The notes below the pieces were generated by a model. That model was given only the letters and a program-made list of their open reading frames with translations, was not told the origin of the DNA and made no database searches. Below, piece after piece: positions 42,352-50,849 of a DNA stretch of 64,000 bases. A program made the translations under genes and the position numbers. How positions within the stretch are numbered: the stretch's first letter is position 1; every line of letters starts with the position of its first letter. The DNA is from Leifsonia sp. fls2-241-R2A-40a (GTDB lineage: Bacteria; Actinomycetota; Actinomycetes; Actinomycetales; Microbacteriaceae), in the NCBI RefSeq assembly GCF_030209575.1, contig NZ_JARVRS010000001.1:682001-746000 (forward strand). The letters are read 5' to 3'.

Positions 42352-44442
42352 ATGACCACAGCGACCGATGCCCTCACCAGCCTCCGCGCCCTCGTCGGGC
42401 GACCGGACGCCGAATTCCACGATGGGCAGTTCGAGGCGATCGGCGCCCTCGTCGACGACCACCGCCGGGCGCTCGTCGTGCAGCGGACGGGGTGGGGCAA
42501 GTCGGCCGTCTACTTCGTCGCGACGATGCTGCTCCGAGCGAGGGGCGCGGGGCCGACCATCCTCGTGTCGCCGCTGCTCGCGCTCATGCGGGACCAGGTC
42601 GCGGCGGCGGAACGGGCCGGCGTGCGGGCGGTCACCATCAACTCCGCGAACCGGCACGAGTGGGACGACGTGGCCGCCCGCTTGCGGGAGGACTCGGTCG
42701 ACGTCCTCCTCGTCTCCCCCGAGCGGCTCAACAACCCCGAGTTCCGCGACACGCAGCTGCCGGCGCTGGTGGACCGCAGCGGATTGCTCGTGGTCGACGA
42801 GGCGCACTGCATCTCCGACTGGGGCCACGACTTCCGGCCCGACTACCGGCGGCTGCGCGACCTGATCGCCCTCCTGCCCGACGGCGTGCCGGTGCTCGCC
42901 ACCACCGCGACGGCGAACGAACGCGTCGTCGAAGACGTCGTCGAGCAGCTCGGGTCGGGCCGGGAGGCGGAGGTCCTCACTATCCGCGGTCCGCTGGCGC
43001 GACGGTCGTTGCGGCTCGGTGTACTGCCGCTCCCGGACGCCACCAGCCGGCTGGCATGGCTCGCCGGTCATCTCGGAGACCTTCCCGGCAGCGGGATCGT
43101 CTACACCCTCACCGTCTCCGCGGCGGAGGACACCGCCCGCGTCCTCCGGCGGGCCGGACACGAGGCGCACGCCTACACCGGCCAGACCGACACGGCCGAG
43201 CGGGAAGACCTCGAAGGACGGCTCAAACGGAACGAGGTCAAAGTGCTGGTCGCGACCAGCGCGCTCGGGATGGGGTTCGACAAGCCCGACCTCGGCTTCG
43301 TCGTCCACCTCGGGGCGCCGTCATCTCCCGTCGGGTACTACCAGCAGGTCGGGCGCGCGGGCCGCGCGACCGACAACGCGGACGTCCTGCTTCTTCCAGG
43401 CCCGGAGGACCAGGCGATCTGGCGCTACTTCGCGACTGCTTCCATGCCCTCCCGCGAGAAGGCCGCCGCCGTTCTGGAGGCGCTGGGAACGGAGCCGCTG
43501 TCGACGCGCGTGCTCGAGAGCCGGGTCGACCTGCGCGCCTCGACACTCGAGCTGCTTCTCAAAGTGCTCGACGTCGACGGAGCGGTCCGGCGGGTCAGCG
43601 GCGGGTGGGTCACGACGGGTACGCCCTGGCGGTACGACGAGGAGCGCTACGCGCGCATCGCCGCGGCCCGTGAATCCGAGCAGGAGTCGATGCTCGAGTA
43701 CGAGTCGACGAGTGGGTGCCGCATGGAGTTCCTGCAGCGAGCCCTCGACGACCCCGACGCCGGACCCTGCGGCCGGTGCGACAACTGCGCAGGCGTCTGG
43801 TACCCGGCCGAGGTGGACGACAGCACCGCGGGCGAGGTCGGATCCATGCTCGACCGTGTGGGGGTGGAGATCGAACCCCGCAAGCTGTGGCCGACGGGTG
43901 CCGATCGACTCGGGGTGTCCGTGCGCGGCAAGCTGCGTCCCGAGCAGCAGCTGCAACCCGGTCGGGCACTCGCGCGGCTCACCGATCTCGGTTGGGGCGG
44001 CCGCCTTCGGGAACTCCTCGCCGACGATGCGCCGGACGCGGCGGTACCGGCCGCTGTGCTCGACGCGTGCATCCGCGTCCTGGCCGATTGGGATTGGGCT
44101 GCACGGCCCGGAGCCGTCGCAGCGATGCCCTCCCGCCGACGCCCGTTGTTCGTGGAGTCGCTGGCGCGTGGGCTCGCCGGGGTCGGCCGTCTGCCGTTCG
44201 CCGGCACGCTGGCGTGGCGGGGCGGCCCGCCGACGGGTGCACCCGGCGGCAATAGCGCCTTCCGCCTTGCGTCGGTGTGGGACCGCTTCTCAGCCGATGG
44301 CCTCGACCTGCCGACCGGTGTCCCGGTCCTTCTAGTGGACGACCTCGTCGACAGCCGCTGGACCGTGACCGTCGCCGGTCAGGAGCTGCTGCACGCGGGT
44401 GCGAGCGCCGTGCTGCCGTTCGCGGCCGCCATCCGCAGTTGA
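42352..44442 (+). CDS. RecQ-family DNA helicase with phosphoribosyltransferase-like tail
   Basis: A 696-residue superfamily-2 3-to-5-prime DNA helicase for recombination and fork repair. Walker A is QRTGWGKSAVYF (about residues 44-55), the DEAH box VDEAHCISDWGHDFRP (about 146) and motif VI QQVGRAGRA. The RecQ zinc Cys set lies at about 455-480 (CRMEFLQRAL...CGRCDNC). No HRDC domain follows; instead residues about 620-696 contain VLLVDDLVDSRWTVTVAG, like the PRPP-binding loop of phosphoribosyltransferases. The ATG follows GACGAT by six bases, suggesting a leaderless mRNA. Confidence 0.9.
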   Translation: MTTATDALTSLRALVGRPDAEFHDGQFEAIGALVDDHRRALVVQRTGWGKSAVYFVATMLLRARGAGPTILVSPLLALMRDQVAAAERAGVRAVTINSANRHEWDDVAARLREDSVDVLLVSPERLNNPEFRDTQLPALVDRSGLLVVDEAHCISDWGHDFRPDYRRLRDLIALLPDGVPVLATTATANERVVEDVVEQLGSGREAEVLTIRGPLARRSLRLGVLPLPDATSRLAWLAGHLGDLPGSGIVYTLTVSAAEDTARVLRRAGHEAHAYTGQTDTAEREDLEGRLKRNEVKVLVATSALGMGFDKPDLGFVVHLGAPSSPVGYYQQVGRAGRATDNADVLLLPGPEDQAIWRYFATASMPSREKAAAVLEALGTEPLSTRVLESRVDLRASTLELLLKVLDVDGAVRRVSGGWVTTGTPWRYDEERYARIAAARESEQESMLEYESTSGCRMEFLQRALDDPDAGPCGRCDNCAGVWYPAEVDDSTAGEVGSMLDRVGVEIEPRKLWPTGADRLGVSVRGKLRPEQQLQPGRALARLTDLGWGGRLRELLADDAPDAAVPAAVLDACIRVLADWDWAARPGAVAAMPSRRRPLFVESLARGLAGVGRLPFAGTLAWRGGPPTGAPGGNSAFRLASVWDRFSADGLDLPTGVPVLLVDDLVDSRWTVTVAGQELLHAGASAVLPFAAAIRS

Positions 44443-44546
44443 TCGGTCGCCGACGTGTTCTGTCGCAGCGGGACTCCCCACTGCACCCTCACGGGGGCGT
44501 AGGCAGCACCGCTTTGCATGCGCGAGCACGCGTACGCGTCATCGAC

Positions 44547-45398
44547 TCAGATGAAGTCGCCGCCTCCGCCGAAGTCGCCCCCGCCGAAGTCGCCCCCGCC
44601 GAAGCCGCCCCAGTCGCCGCCACCGCCGCCGAAGTCGCCACCACTGCCGCCGAAGTCGCCGCCGCCCCAGCCGTCGCCGCCGGAGGTGTCACCGCCGCCG
44701 TTCCAGCCGGCCGCATCCACCGAGCCGTCGCCGCCCGAACCGCCGTCGCCGCCAGAACCGCCGTCACCACCAGAGCCGCCGTCGCCGCCCTGGTCGCCCG
44801 AACCACTGTCTCCGTTCTGATCGTTGCTGTTCTGGTCGTTGCCGCTCTGGTCATTGCTCTGGTCGCCGTTGCCACCGTCCGCCTGGTTGTCCCCGGGCGA
44901 CGGCAGGAAGGCACTGACGAGGGCGGAACCGATCACGTAGCCGGCGACGCTTCCGAGGAGCGAGCTGGCGAACATCCCGCCAAGGCCCGGTCCACCGTAG
45001 CCGTAGCCACGGCCGCCGCCCAGCGTGCGCTCGAGCGTCCCCGGCTGGCGGAGCTCCGAGCGCGTGGCGGACTGCGCGAGCGAGCGCGGGTCGTCGCCTC
45101 GGGGCTGGTCTCCGGCCGGCGCGTTCTCGCTGAGTTGCTGGAACACGAGGCGACGCTGCTCCGGCGTCAGTTTCGCGAAAGCCTCCTCGTGGACCTGCTC
45201 GATGGTCTCCGGCGGCGCAGTCCTCAGCAGGTAGCGGTAGCGCTCCACCGCGATCTCGTCCTCGCTGCGATTCTGACCGGCGGCCGGACCGGTCGCCGGG
45301 CCTGCACCGCTTCCGTTCGGCGGGTACGCCGCATTCTGCGTCTGCGAGCCGTTCGGGCGCGGTTCTTCGCGTCCGAGAAGGCGGTCCAGGAATCCCAT
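44547..45398 (-). CDS. Gly/Asp-rich hypothetical protein
   Basis: A 283-residue protein with a structured N-terminus (MGFLDRLLGREEP; then an EDEIAVERYRYLLRTAPPET helix and KLTPEQRRLVFQQLSE, about residues 40-90). A hydrophobic stretch near 145-165 (SLLGSVAGYVIGSALVSAF) follows, then an extreme Gly/Asp/Asn/Ser tail ending GGGGDFI. GGAGGGG lies five bases before the ATG at 45398, which excludes the longer start. The function is unknown; the tail is probably disordered and surface or cytoplasmic. Confidence 0.78.
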   Translation of the reverse strand: MGFLDRLLGREEPRPNGSQTQNAAYPPNGSGAGPATGPAAGQNRSEDEIAVERYRYLLRTAPPETIEQVHEEAFAKLTPEQRRLVFQQLSENAPAGDQPRGDDPRSLAQSATRSELRQPGTLERTLGGGRGYGYGGPGLGGMFASSLLGSVAGYVIGSALVSAFLPSPGDNQADGGNGDQSNDQSGNDQNSNDQNGDSGSGDQGGDGGSGGDGGSGGDGGSGGDGSVDAAGWNGGGDTSGGDGWGGGDFGGSGGDFGGGGGDWGGFGGGDFGGGDFGGGGDFI

Positions 45399-45504
45399 AT
45401 CGTCCCCTCCGATTCGTCTGAGCGCGAGCGCGCTGCGACGCATCCAGCCTACGGATTACGACGTGAGAATACTCACAGAGTTACTCGTGCGTCCGCCCCC
45501 GGGT

Positions 45505-45520
45505 CGGTGGGAACCCACCG
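45505..45520 (-). terminator. murB terminator
   Basis: CGGTGGG-AA-CCCACCG abuts the murB stop codon. Short stem with no T-run. Confidence 0.5.
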
Positions 45521-46660
45521 TCAGAGTTCGAGCCCCACCAGTACGGGCTCGGGCTGCAGTACGACGCCGAACTCCGCCTGGACGCGAGCCTGGATGAAGG
45601 ACGCCAACTGGGCGACATCCGCACCCGTCGCTCCCCCGCGGTTGACGATCGCGAGGGTGTGCTTCGAGGAGATCCCTGCGCTTGAGCCGGGCAGGGCGAA
45701 GCCCCTCCGGATGCCGGCGTTCTCGATGAGCCATGCAGCGCTGAGCTTCACCGTGTACTCCGCTGCGGCGAGCGGCGGCACGTCCATGGGATGGACGCCA
45801 TCCAGCGGGATGGTCAACACGGTGTCGGGTTCGAGCGGGTCCTGGGGCCAGCGCGGAGCCTGGGCGGGCAGCGACCGCGCGAACTGCTCCGAGACGATCG
45901 GGTTGGTGAAGAAGGAGCCGGAGCTGACGGAGTCGGGATCGGCGGGGTCCAAGACCATGCCCTTGGACGAGCGGAGCGCGAGCACCGCCCGACGCAGTTC
46001 AGCCACCGGGACGCGCGAGCCCAAGGGGACGCCGAGGGCGTCGGCGAGCTGAGCGTACGCGACCGGGGCGCTCAACGGCGCGCCCAGTGCCCCGGGCACA
46101 GTTCCGTCGGTGAGTTCCAGGTCCACGGAGAGCACGACCCCGGACCGTCCCCGTTTCAGGGTGGAGGTGCGGTACCCCAAGCCCAGCTCCGCGCGCGAGA
46201 GGTACTCCTCCTCGCCGGTGATGTCGTCCAGGAATTCGACGCCGACGAGAGCGGACTCGATCTCCTGGCCGTACGCACCGATGTTCTGTACGGGTGCTGC
46301 GCCGGTCGAGCCGGGGATGCCCGAGAGTGCCTCGATCCCCGACCAGCCGTTGCCCACCGTGAGGGCGACCAGGTCGTCCCACGGCTCGCCCGCCTGCACC
46401 CGTAGCCGGACCCGGCCCTCCGGTGCGGGGAGCCGGTCGACTCCCCGGCTGCGGATGTGGATGACCGTGCCCTCGAAGCCGTCATCGGACGCCACCGTGT
46501 TGGAACCGCCGCCGAGCAGGAGCCGGTCCTCGCCGCTGTCGCGGGCCTCGAGCACGGCGGCGACGAGCGCATCCCGGTCGTCGACGGCGACCAGGCGGTC
46601 AGGCACTCCGCCCACGCGGATCGTGGTGAGGTCGGCGAGCGCCGGGGTGGTCACCGTCAT
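45521..46660 (-). CDS. murB: UDP-N-acetylmuramate dehydrogenase
   Basis: A 379-residue cytoplasmic flavoenzyme that reduces UDP-GlcNAc-enolpyruvate to UDP-MurNAc in peptidoglycan synthesis. FAD-binding motifs are GGGSNTVASDDGFEGTVIHI and GIPGSTGAAPVQNIGAYGQE. Type-I features are GYRTSTLKR and the catalytic Ser in SSGSFFTNP. The C-terminal motif is SSKHTLAIVNRGGATG. The ATG overlaps the stop of the upstream dehydratase gene by four bases, so it ends a three-gene operon. Confidence 0.96.
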   Translation of the reverse strand: MTVTTPALADLTTIRVGGVPDRLVAVDDRDALVAAVLEARDSGEDRLLLGGGSNTVASDDGFEGTVIHIRSRGVDRLPAPEGRVRLRVQAGEPWDDLVALTVGNGWSGIEALSGIPGSTGAAPVQNIGAYGQEIESALVGVEFLDDITGEEEYLSRAELGLGYRTSTLKRGRSGVVLSVDLELTDGTVPGALGAPLSAPVAYAQLADALGVPLGSRVPVAELRRAVLALRSSKGMVLDPADPDSVSSGSFFTNPIVSEQFARSLPAQAPRWPQDPLEPDTVLTIPLDGVHPMDVPPLAAAEYTVKLSAAWLIENAGIRRGFALPGSSAGISSKHTLAIVNRGGATGADVAQLASFIQARVQAEFGVVLQPEPVLVGLEL

Positions 46661-47085
46661 GCCAGCCGCACGCGGACCTGAGCCTTGCCCAGGACCGTCG
46701 CGCCGTCGAACGTCGTGGTGAGGTCGATGCGGGCGACGCGGGCCTCCGCGTCCAGCTGGCCCACCTTGGCCGACACGGTCACGGTGGCCCCGGTCGACGG
46801 GTCGACGACCACGGGACGGGTGAAGCGCACCTGATAGTCCTCGACGAGTGAGGGATCGCCGACCCAGTCGACGACGGGCTGCACCGAGAAGCCCATGGTG
46901 AGCATCCCGTGGGCGATCACGCCCGGGAGACCGACCGAGGTGGCGACGTCGTCCCGGTAGTGGATCGGGTTGAAGTCGCCGGAGGCGCCCGCGTAGCGGA
47001 CCAACGAGTCGCGGCTCAGTTCGATCGTGCGCTCGGCGACCACGTCGCCGACGGTCAGGCTGTCGAAGTCCGGGGCTGCCATCAC
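46657..47085 (-). CDS. MaoC-like dehydratase (HadB-like subunit)
   Basis: A 142-residue hotdog-fold hydratase/dehydratase. The catalytic Asp and His are in SGDFNPIHYRDDVA (about residues 36-49). In mycobacteria HadA/HadB heterodimers dehydrate 3-hydroxyacyl-ACP in fatty-acid elongation; this HadB-like subunit likely pairs with the upstream HadA-like protein. Four-base overlaps join it to both neighbours. Two adjacent ATG codons leave the exact start open by one residue. Confidence 0.9.
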   Translation of the reverse strand: MMAAPDFDSLTVGDVVAERTIELSRDSLVRYAGASGDFNPIHYRDDVATSVGLPGVIAHGMLTMGFSVQPVVDWVGDPSLVEDYQVRFTRPVVVDPSTGATVTVSAKVGQLDAEARVARIDLTTTFDGATVLGKAQVRVRLA

Positions 47086-47528
47086 TCGTCTCCTCGAACA
47101 ACCAGGGTGGATGTGGCGGTCACCACGTGCTCGCCGTCTGCATCGACGATCGTCGACTCGGCGGTCACCATCGAGTGGGCGCCGAGCGACTTCACGGAGG
47201 TGACGCGCAGCGTCGCCGTGAGCTCGTCGCCGGCGACCACGGGGCGACTGAAAGTGAACCGCTGATCGCCGTGCACCACGCGCGTGAAGTCGATTCCCGC
47301 GTCCGGCTCGGCGAGCAGCTGTGCGAGTGTCGCCTCCTGCACCACCACAGGGAAGGTCGGGGGCGCCACGAGGTCCGCGTGACCCGCGGCGCGCGCGGCG
47401 TCGACGTCGAAGCTGAGCGGGGAGGTCGCGAAGACGGCCCGTGCGAACTCACGGACCTTCTCACGTCCCACGAGGTACGGCGCGGTCGGCGGGAATTCCC
47501 GCCCCTGCAGCTCTGGGTTCACTGACAC
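47082..47528 (-). CDS. FAS1-like dehydratase domain protein (HadA-like subunit)
   Basis: A 148-residue MaoC N-terminal-type hotdog protein (former UPF0336), with EFPPTAPYLVGREKVREFA at the start and VVHGDQRFTFSRPVVAGDEL (about residues 86-105). It lacks the catalytic pair and should form the acyl-binding partner of the HadB-like protein. The GTG at 47528 follows TAGAAT by exactly six bases, so the hadAB-murB mRNA is probably leaderless. Confidence 0.9.
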   Translation of the reverse strand: MSVNPELQGREFPPTAPYLVGREKVREFARAVFATSPLSFDVDAARAAGHADLVAPPTFPVVVQEATLAQLLAEPDAGIDFTRVVHGDQRFTFSRPVVAGDELTATLRVTSVKSLGAHSMVTAESTIVDADGEHVVTATSTLVVRGDE

Positions 47529-47612
47529 CCGACGATTCTACCGGCGGGGCGTCGGTGCACAGCGGGCGCGGTGGTCCCGGCAAGGGAAGAGGCGCGAAGC
47601 CACCAAACGACA

Positions 47613-47647
47613 GAAGACCCCGGAGGCCAGTGGCCTCCGGGGTCTTC
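47613..47647. terminator. Strong terminator after the 27-residue peptide gene
   Basis: GAAGACCCCGGAGGCC pairs perfectly over 16 bp with its complement around AGT. It lies 18 bases past the peptide stop codon. Confidence 0.88.
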
Positions 47648-47665
47648 GTGCTCGGTGCTAGCGCC

Positions 47666-47749
47666 TTACTGGCAGCTGTCGCACTGCAGCAAGTCCATGG
47701 GGTCGACGGGAACCGAGTAGCCGCCAACGCTGTCGTTTTCGTAGTCCAT
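47666..47749 (-). CDS. 27-residue CxxC peptide, unrecognised
   Basis: A complete small gene: promoter with TATAGT, 45-base leader with a hairpin, strong GGGGAGG ribosome site five bases before ATG, 27 codons, TAA, then a strong terminator. The peptide begins MDYENDSVGGY, continues with a Pro-Val-Asp-Pro segment and ends LQCDSCQ. It is acidic, with one CxxC pair near the C-terminus, and has neither a signal peptide nor a membrane segment. The transcript would be about 180 nt and could also act as RNA. No modification enzymes lie beside it. Function unknown; the pieces argue that it is real and strongly expressed. Confidence 0.75.
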   Translation of the reverse strand: MDYENDSVGGYSVPVDPMDLLQCDSCQ

Positions 47750-47800
47750 GATGGCCTCCCCTAGAAGTCTTGGTGATCCGCGTTCCCGCGGTGTTCACCC

Positions 47801-47832
47801 ACTATATAACCCGAATGACACGATTGTCATTC
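47801..47832 (-). promoter_or_regulatory. Promoter and dyad operator of the 27-residue peptide gene
   Basis: On the minus strand ATGACA (47830-47825) and TATAGT (47806-47801) are 18 bp apart. The -35 lies inside the perfect inverted repeat GAATGACA-N4-TGTCATTC (47813-47832), so a dimeric regulator could block it. This is one of the few AT-rich spots in the window. Confidence 0.7.
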
Positions 47833-48069
47833 CACTACATGTTGTGTTTTGGGAGTTTTTTCTCGCTGCCCCCAGATTAGGGGGAACCACCGACATCGGA
47901 GCGCGCGAGGCGACCGGGGTGCGACTCACGAGACCCGCGAGAAATCGCAGAAGAAGGCTCCCGGGAGGGCCCGCGGATGGCCCAGAAGGAGACACGAGCC
48001 GCTCACCCGCCGTGGCGGATTGCGACGTCGCTCGGCGTGTCGCGACGGTCGAAGCCGGCGGAGACCGGA
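47833..48069. other. Intergenic region with CCCCC-N6-GGGGG dyad
   Basis: The 320-bp space between the peptide gene and the DUF5996 gene has no credible larger gene. It holds an AT-rich stretch at 47833-47862 and the dyad CCCCCAGATTAGGGGG (47869-47884). A 78-codon plus-strand frame here overlaps the DUF5996 gene and lacks support. Confidence 0.5.
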
Positions 48070-48960
48070 TCACGCATCGAGCGCCCCTTCATCCGTCGGC
48101 CATCCTCCGAGACGGACAGCCGCGCGGTACGTCGCCTCCAGGAAATCCAGCACCAGCCCGTCCGGGTCGGGCGCCTGACGCACGGTCTCGTAGGGGAGCA
48201 GGAACTCACCTAGTTCGGCGCTGTAGAAGGCGCCGTCGGGGACCGGCGCATCGGCGTATCCGGGCGGCGCGGGGTACGCGTACGAGTAGAACGCGCCCTC
48301 CGCGCCACCTCCTGGCCAGAATCCCGCACTGCTGATCTCCTGCGAGTAGCCCTCCAGCATCACGTCGTCCGGGCAGTTCGGAACACCTCCGGGATGCGCG
48401 GGGGCCGGACGACCGGAGAACCGCGTGACCGCCAGGTCCATCGCGCCCCAGAAGTAGTGGACCGGGCTGACCTTGCCGGTGAACCGGGAACGGAAGGTCT
48501 GCAGCACCCGCTCGGCGTCGATGAGCTGCCGCCAGAATGCCTGCGCCTGCTCGGGGACGTACGTGCAGTGCGTGGAGTCGTCCGCGAAGGGGATGGCGAC
48601 CGGCACCTCGTTCGGGACCGGGTGGATGGAGACCTCCACTCCGAGCTCGCCGAGAGCGGCGAGGGTCTCCTCGTAGAACTGCGCGACCGATCTGCCCGCC
48701 AGCGGGAAGCTGCGGCGTCCGCCGTCGCTGGTGCGCAGCACCAGTTCGTGGTCCACGAAGTCGAACTCGATGTCGAGGATCCCGTCGGGGACGGGGATCG
48801 GACCTGTCGCCAGGCCTCGCGCACTGACGTAGAGCGTCACGTGCCACCAGTGATTCACCGGTGGGCTCAGGGCCATCCGGATCTTGCCGACGACCTGGGT
48901 CCAGAGGTGGACGGTGTCCCGCGTGGCCTGCCATGAAGCGACGGTGAGTTCGGTCGGCAC
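48070..48960 (-). CDS. DUF5996-family protein
   Basis: A 296-residue soluble protein starting with the pattern LTVASWQATRDTVHLWTQVVGK and containing SPPVNHWWHVTLYVSARGL, FDFVDHELVLRTSDG and TYVPEQAQAFWRQLIDAERVL; these match DUF5996, of unknown function. The GTG at 48960 follows GGAAGGA by eight bases; a longer frame to 49167 is spurious. It is divergent from the DUF1275 gene. Confidence 0.82.
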   Translation of the reverse strand: MPTELTVASWQATRDTVHLWTQVVGKIRMALSPPVNHWWHVTLYVSARGLATGPIPVPDGILDIEFDFVDHELVLRTSDGGRRSFPLAGRSVAQFYEETLAALGELGVEVSIHPVPNEVPVAIPFADDSTHCTYVPEQAQAFWRQLIDAERVLQTFRSRFTGKVSPVHYFWGAMDLAVTRFSGRPAPAHPGGVPNCPDDVMLEGYSQEISSAGFWPGGGAEGAFYSYAYPAPPGYADAPVPDGAFYSAELGEFLLPYETVRQAPDPDGLVLDFLEATYRAAVRLGGWPTDEGALDA

Positions 48961-49099
48961 GGTTGTCGTCCTTCCAGTCGGAATCAGCGGCTTCAGGCTA
49001 CTGCGCACGCGGAGCGGAGGCGGCGGGGGCGGCAGGGGCGGCGCCGCCGGAGCGGCCCAGCCCTCGGAGCGTGCGATCCTATCCAGCACGGGAGGCGTG

Positions 49100-49789
49100 A
49101 TGACGGACATGGACAATCGACAGCGCGAGATGACTTTGGTGCTCATGCTCGCGCTCACTTTCTCCACGGGAATCGTGGATGCGGTCGGCTATCTCGGCCT
49201 CGACAAGGTGTTCGCCGGCAATATGACGGGGAACGTAGTGATCCTCGGGATGGCGCTGGTCGGCGCCGAGGGACTGCCCTGGGTCGGCCCGCTGATCGCA
49301 CTGATAGCCTTCATGGCGGGTGCTGTCATCGGCGGCCGGACGCTGCGCCGCGAGAGCACGGGCTGGAACACGCGCACCAGCTGGTCCTTCACCGCCGTCG
49401 CCGTCGCCCTGGCCGTGCTGACGATCGTGACGACGCTGGCCGGGGGCGTTCCTCCCAAGCCGTGGGAACTCGTCATCACGACCCTGCTCGCTGCATCCAT
49501 GGGGTTCCAGGCCGCGGTGGCCCGGCACCTCGCGGTGAAGGACGTCACCACGGTGGTCGTCACCTCGACGATCACCGGGCTCGCCGCCGACTCCGTCCTC
49601 GCCGGCGGAAGCGGCCAGCCCTGGCGCCGCCGGGCGGCAGCTGTCGTCCTGATCGCCCTGGGCGCGCTCGTCGGGGCGTTGCTCCTCCGGCTGAACATCG
49701 CGGTTCCGCTCGGCCTCGCGACGGTGGTCACTGGGGCCGCCGCGGTCGTCGGCCACGCGGCCGCGCACGAGGCGCGCGTCACCCAGTGA
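49100..49789 (+). CDS. DUF1275 (YoaK-family) membrane protein
   Basis: A 229-residue membrane protein with six predicted helices. LALTFSTGIVDAVGYLGLDKVFAGNMTGNVVILG (first helices and loop) and the late GFQAAVARHLAVKDVTTVVVTSTITG are family hallmarks. DUF1275 proteins are of unknown transport or envelope role. GGGAGG lies just upstream of the ATG at 49100. Confidence 0.87.
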   Translation: MTDMDNRQREMTLVLMLALTFSTGIVDAVGYLGLDKVFAGNMTGNVVILGMALVGAEGLPWVGPLIALIAFMAGAVIGGRTLRRESTGWNTRTSWSFTAVAVALAVLTIVTTLAGGVPPKPWELVITTLLAASMGFQAAVARHLAVKDVTTVVVTSTITGLAADSVLAGGSGQPWRRRAAAVVLIALGALVGALLLRLNIAVPLGLATVVTGAAAVVGHAAAHEARVTQ

Positions 49790-49829
49790 GGACGGCGGCG
49801 ACGCGTTCGTCTCCCTGGGACTAGATTCT

Positions 49830-50834
49830 GTGACGATGACGATGACGATTCCGACTCCGCTCCTCCTCGGGCCCAACCAGCCGCTCGACCGCCCCTACCG
49901 CGGCGGCGCGGGCATCGCCCGGTTCCGCGGCACCCCGCAGCCGAGCCCGTTCACCCCCGAGGACTTCGTCGGCTCCACCACCGAGGTGTTCGCCGGCGGC
50001 GGCGTCGGACTCACAGTGCTCCCGGACGGCCGCACGCTCCGCGAGGCCGTCGCCGCCGATCCCGAACTCTTCCTCGGCGAGGAGCACGTGAGGCGGTTCG
50101 GTCCCCGCACGATGCTTCTCGTGAAGCTGCTGGACACCGCGGAACGCCTCTTCGTCCACTACCACCCGGATGATGCCTTCGCCGCTCGCCAGCTGTCCAG
50201 CCCGCTGGGCAAGACCGAGGCGTGGGCTGTGATCGACGCCGCCGACGACGCGTATGCGGCGCTCGGCTTCCGGCGCGCGGTCACCCCGGAGGAAGTGCGA
50301 ACCTGGTGGACCGGCCAGGATGCGGACGAGATGCTGGCAGCGATGAACCGGCTCCCCCTAGCCGCCGGCGACACCCTGCTGGTGCCCGCAGGCCTCGCGC
50401 ATGCCGTCGGCCCCGGTGTCACCCTCGTGGAGTTGCAGCAGCCGACGGATCTCTCCCTCCTGATCGAGAGACGCTCGCTCTCGGAGGCCGAGGCGCTGCT
50501 CGGCCTCGACCTGGACACGGCCCTGGGCGGCCTCACGCTGGACGCGACTCCGGAGGAGCGGATCGCGTCGCTTCGCCAGAGGCGCGGCGCGGAGACGCTC
50601 TTCCCGGCCGACGCGGATCCGTTCTTCTCCGCCGAGCGCATCCAGGTGACCGGTTCGCGGGAGCTCGAGCCGACGTTCTCCGTCCTGGTGGTTCTCGACG
50701 GCATCGGCACGCTCGAAGCTGCTCGCGGATCGCTCTCCCTGAGCCGCGGCGCGACGGTCTTGACCTCGCACGGGGACGGTCCGATCACGCTCGACGGCGA
50801 CCTCGACCTCATCCGGTGCCGCCCGCCGCGCTGA
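49830..50834 (+). CDS. manA: Mannose-6-phosphate isomerase, class I
   Basis: A 334-residue cupin enzyme that interconverts fructose-6-phosphate and mannose-6-phosphate. The zinc-site motif FVHYHPDDAFA (about residues 109-119), Lys-Thr-Glu in GKTEAW (about 128) and the His in LVPAGLAHAVG (about 190) are visible. Length is slightly short for the class. No ribosome site: TAGATT precedes GTG 49830 and ATG codons 49836/49842, so the start may be leaderless and is uncertain by a few codons. Confidence 0.88.
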   Translation: MTMTMTIPTPLLLGPNQPLDRPYRGGAGIARFRGTPQPSPFTPEDFVGSTTEVFAGGGVGLTVLPDGRTLREAVAADPELFLGEEHVRRFGPRTMLLVKLLDTAERLFVHYHPDDAFAARQLSSPLGKTEAWAVIDAADDAYAALGFRRAVTPEEVRTWWTGQDADEMLAAMNRLPLAAGDTLLVPAGLAHAVGPGVTLVELQQPTDLSLLIERRSLSEAEALLGLDLDTALGGLTLDATPEERIASLRQRRGAETLFPADADPFFSAERIQVTGSRELEPTFSVLVVLDGIGTLEAARGSLSLSRGATVLTSHGDGPITLDGDLDLIRCRPPR

Positions 50835-50849
50835 CCCACGCCGCCGGGC

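Noticed and set aside
47977-48213. 78-codon plus-strand frame in the gap after the peptide gene
   Set aside because: It overlaps the DUF5996 gene, has no ribosome site and no family resemblance.
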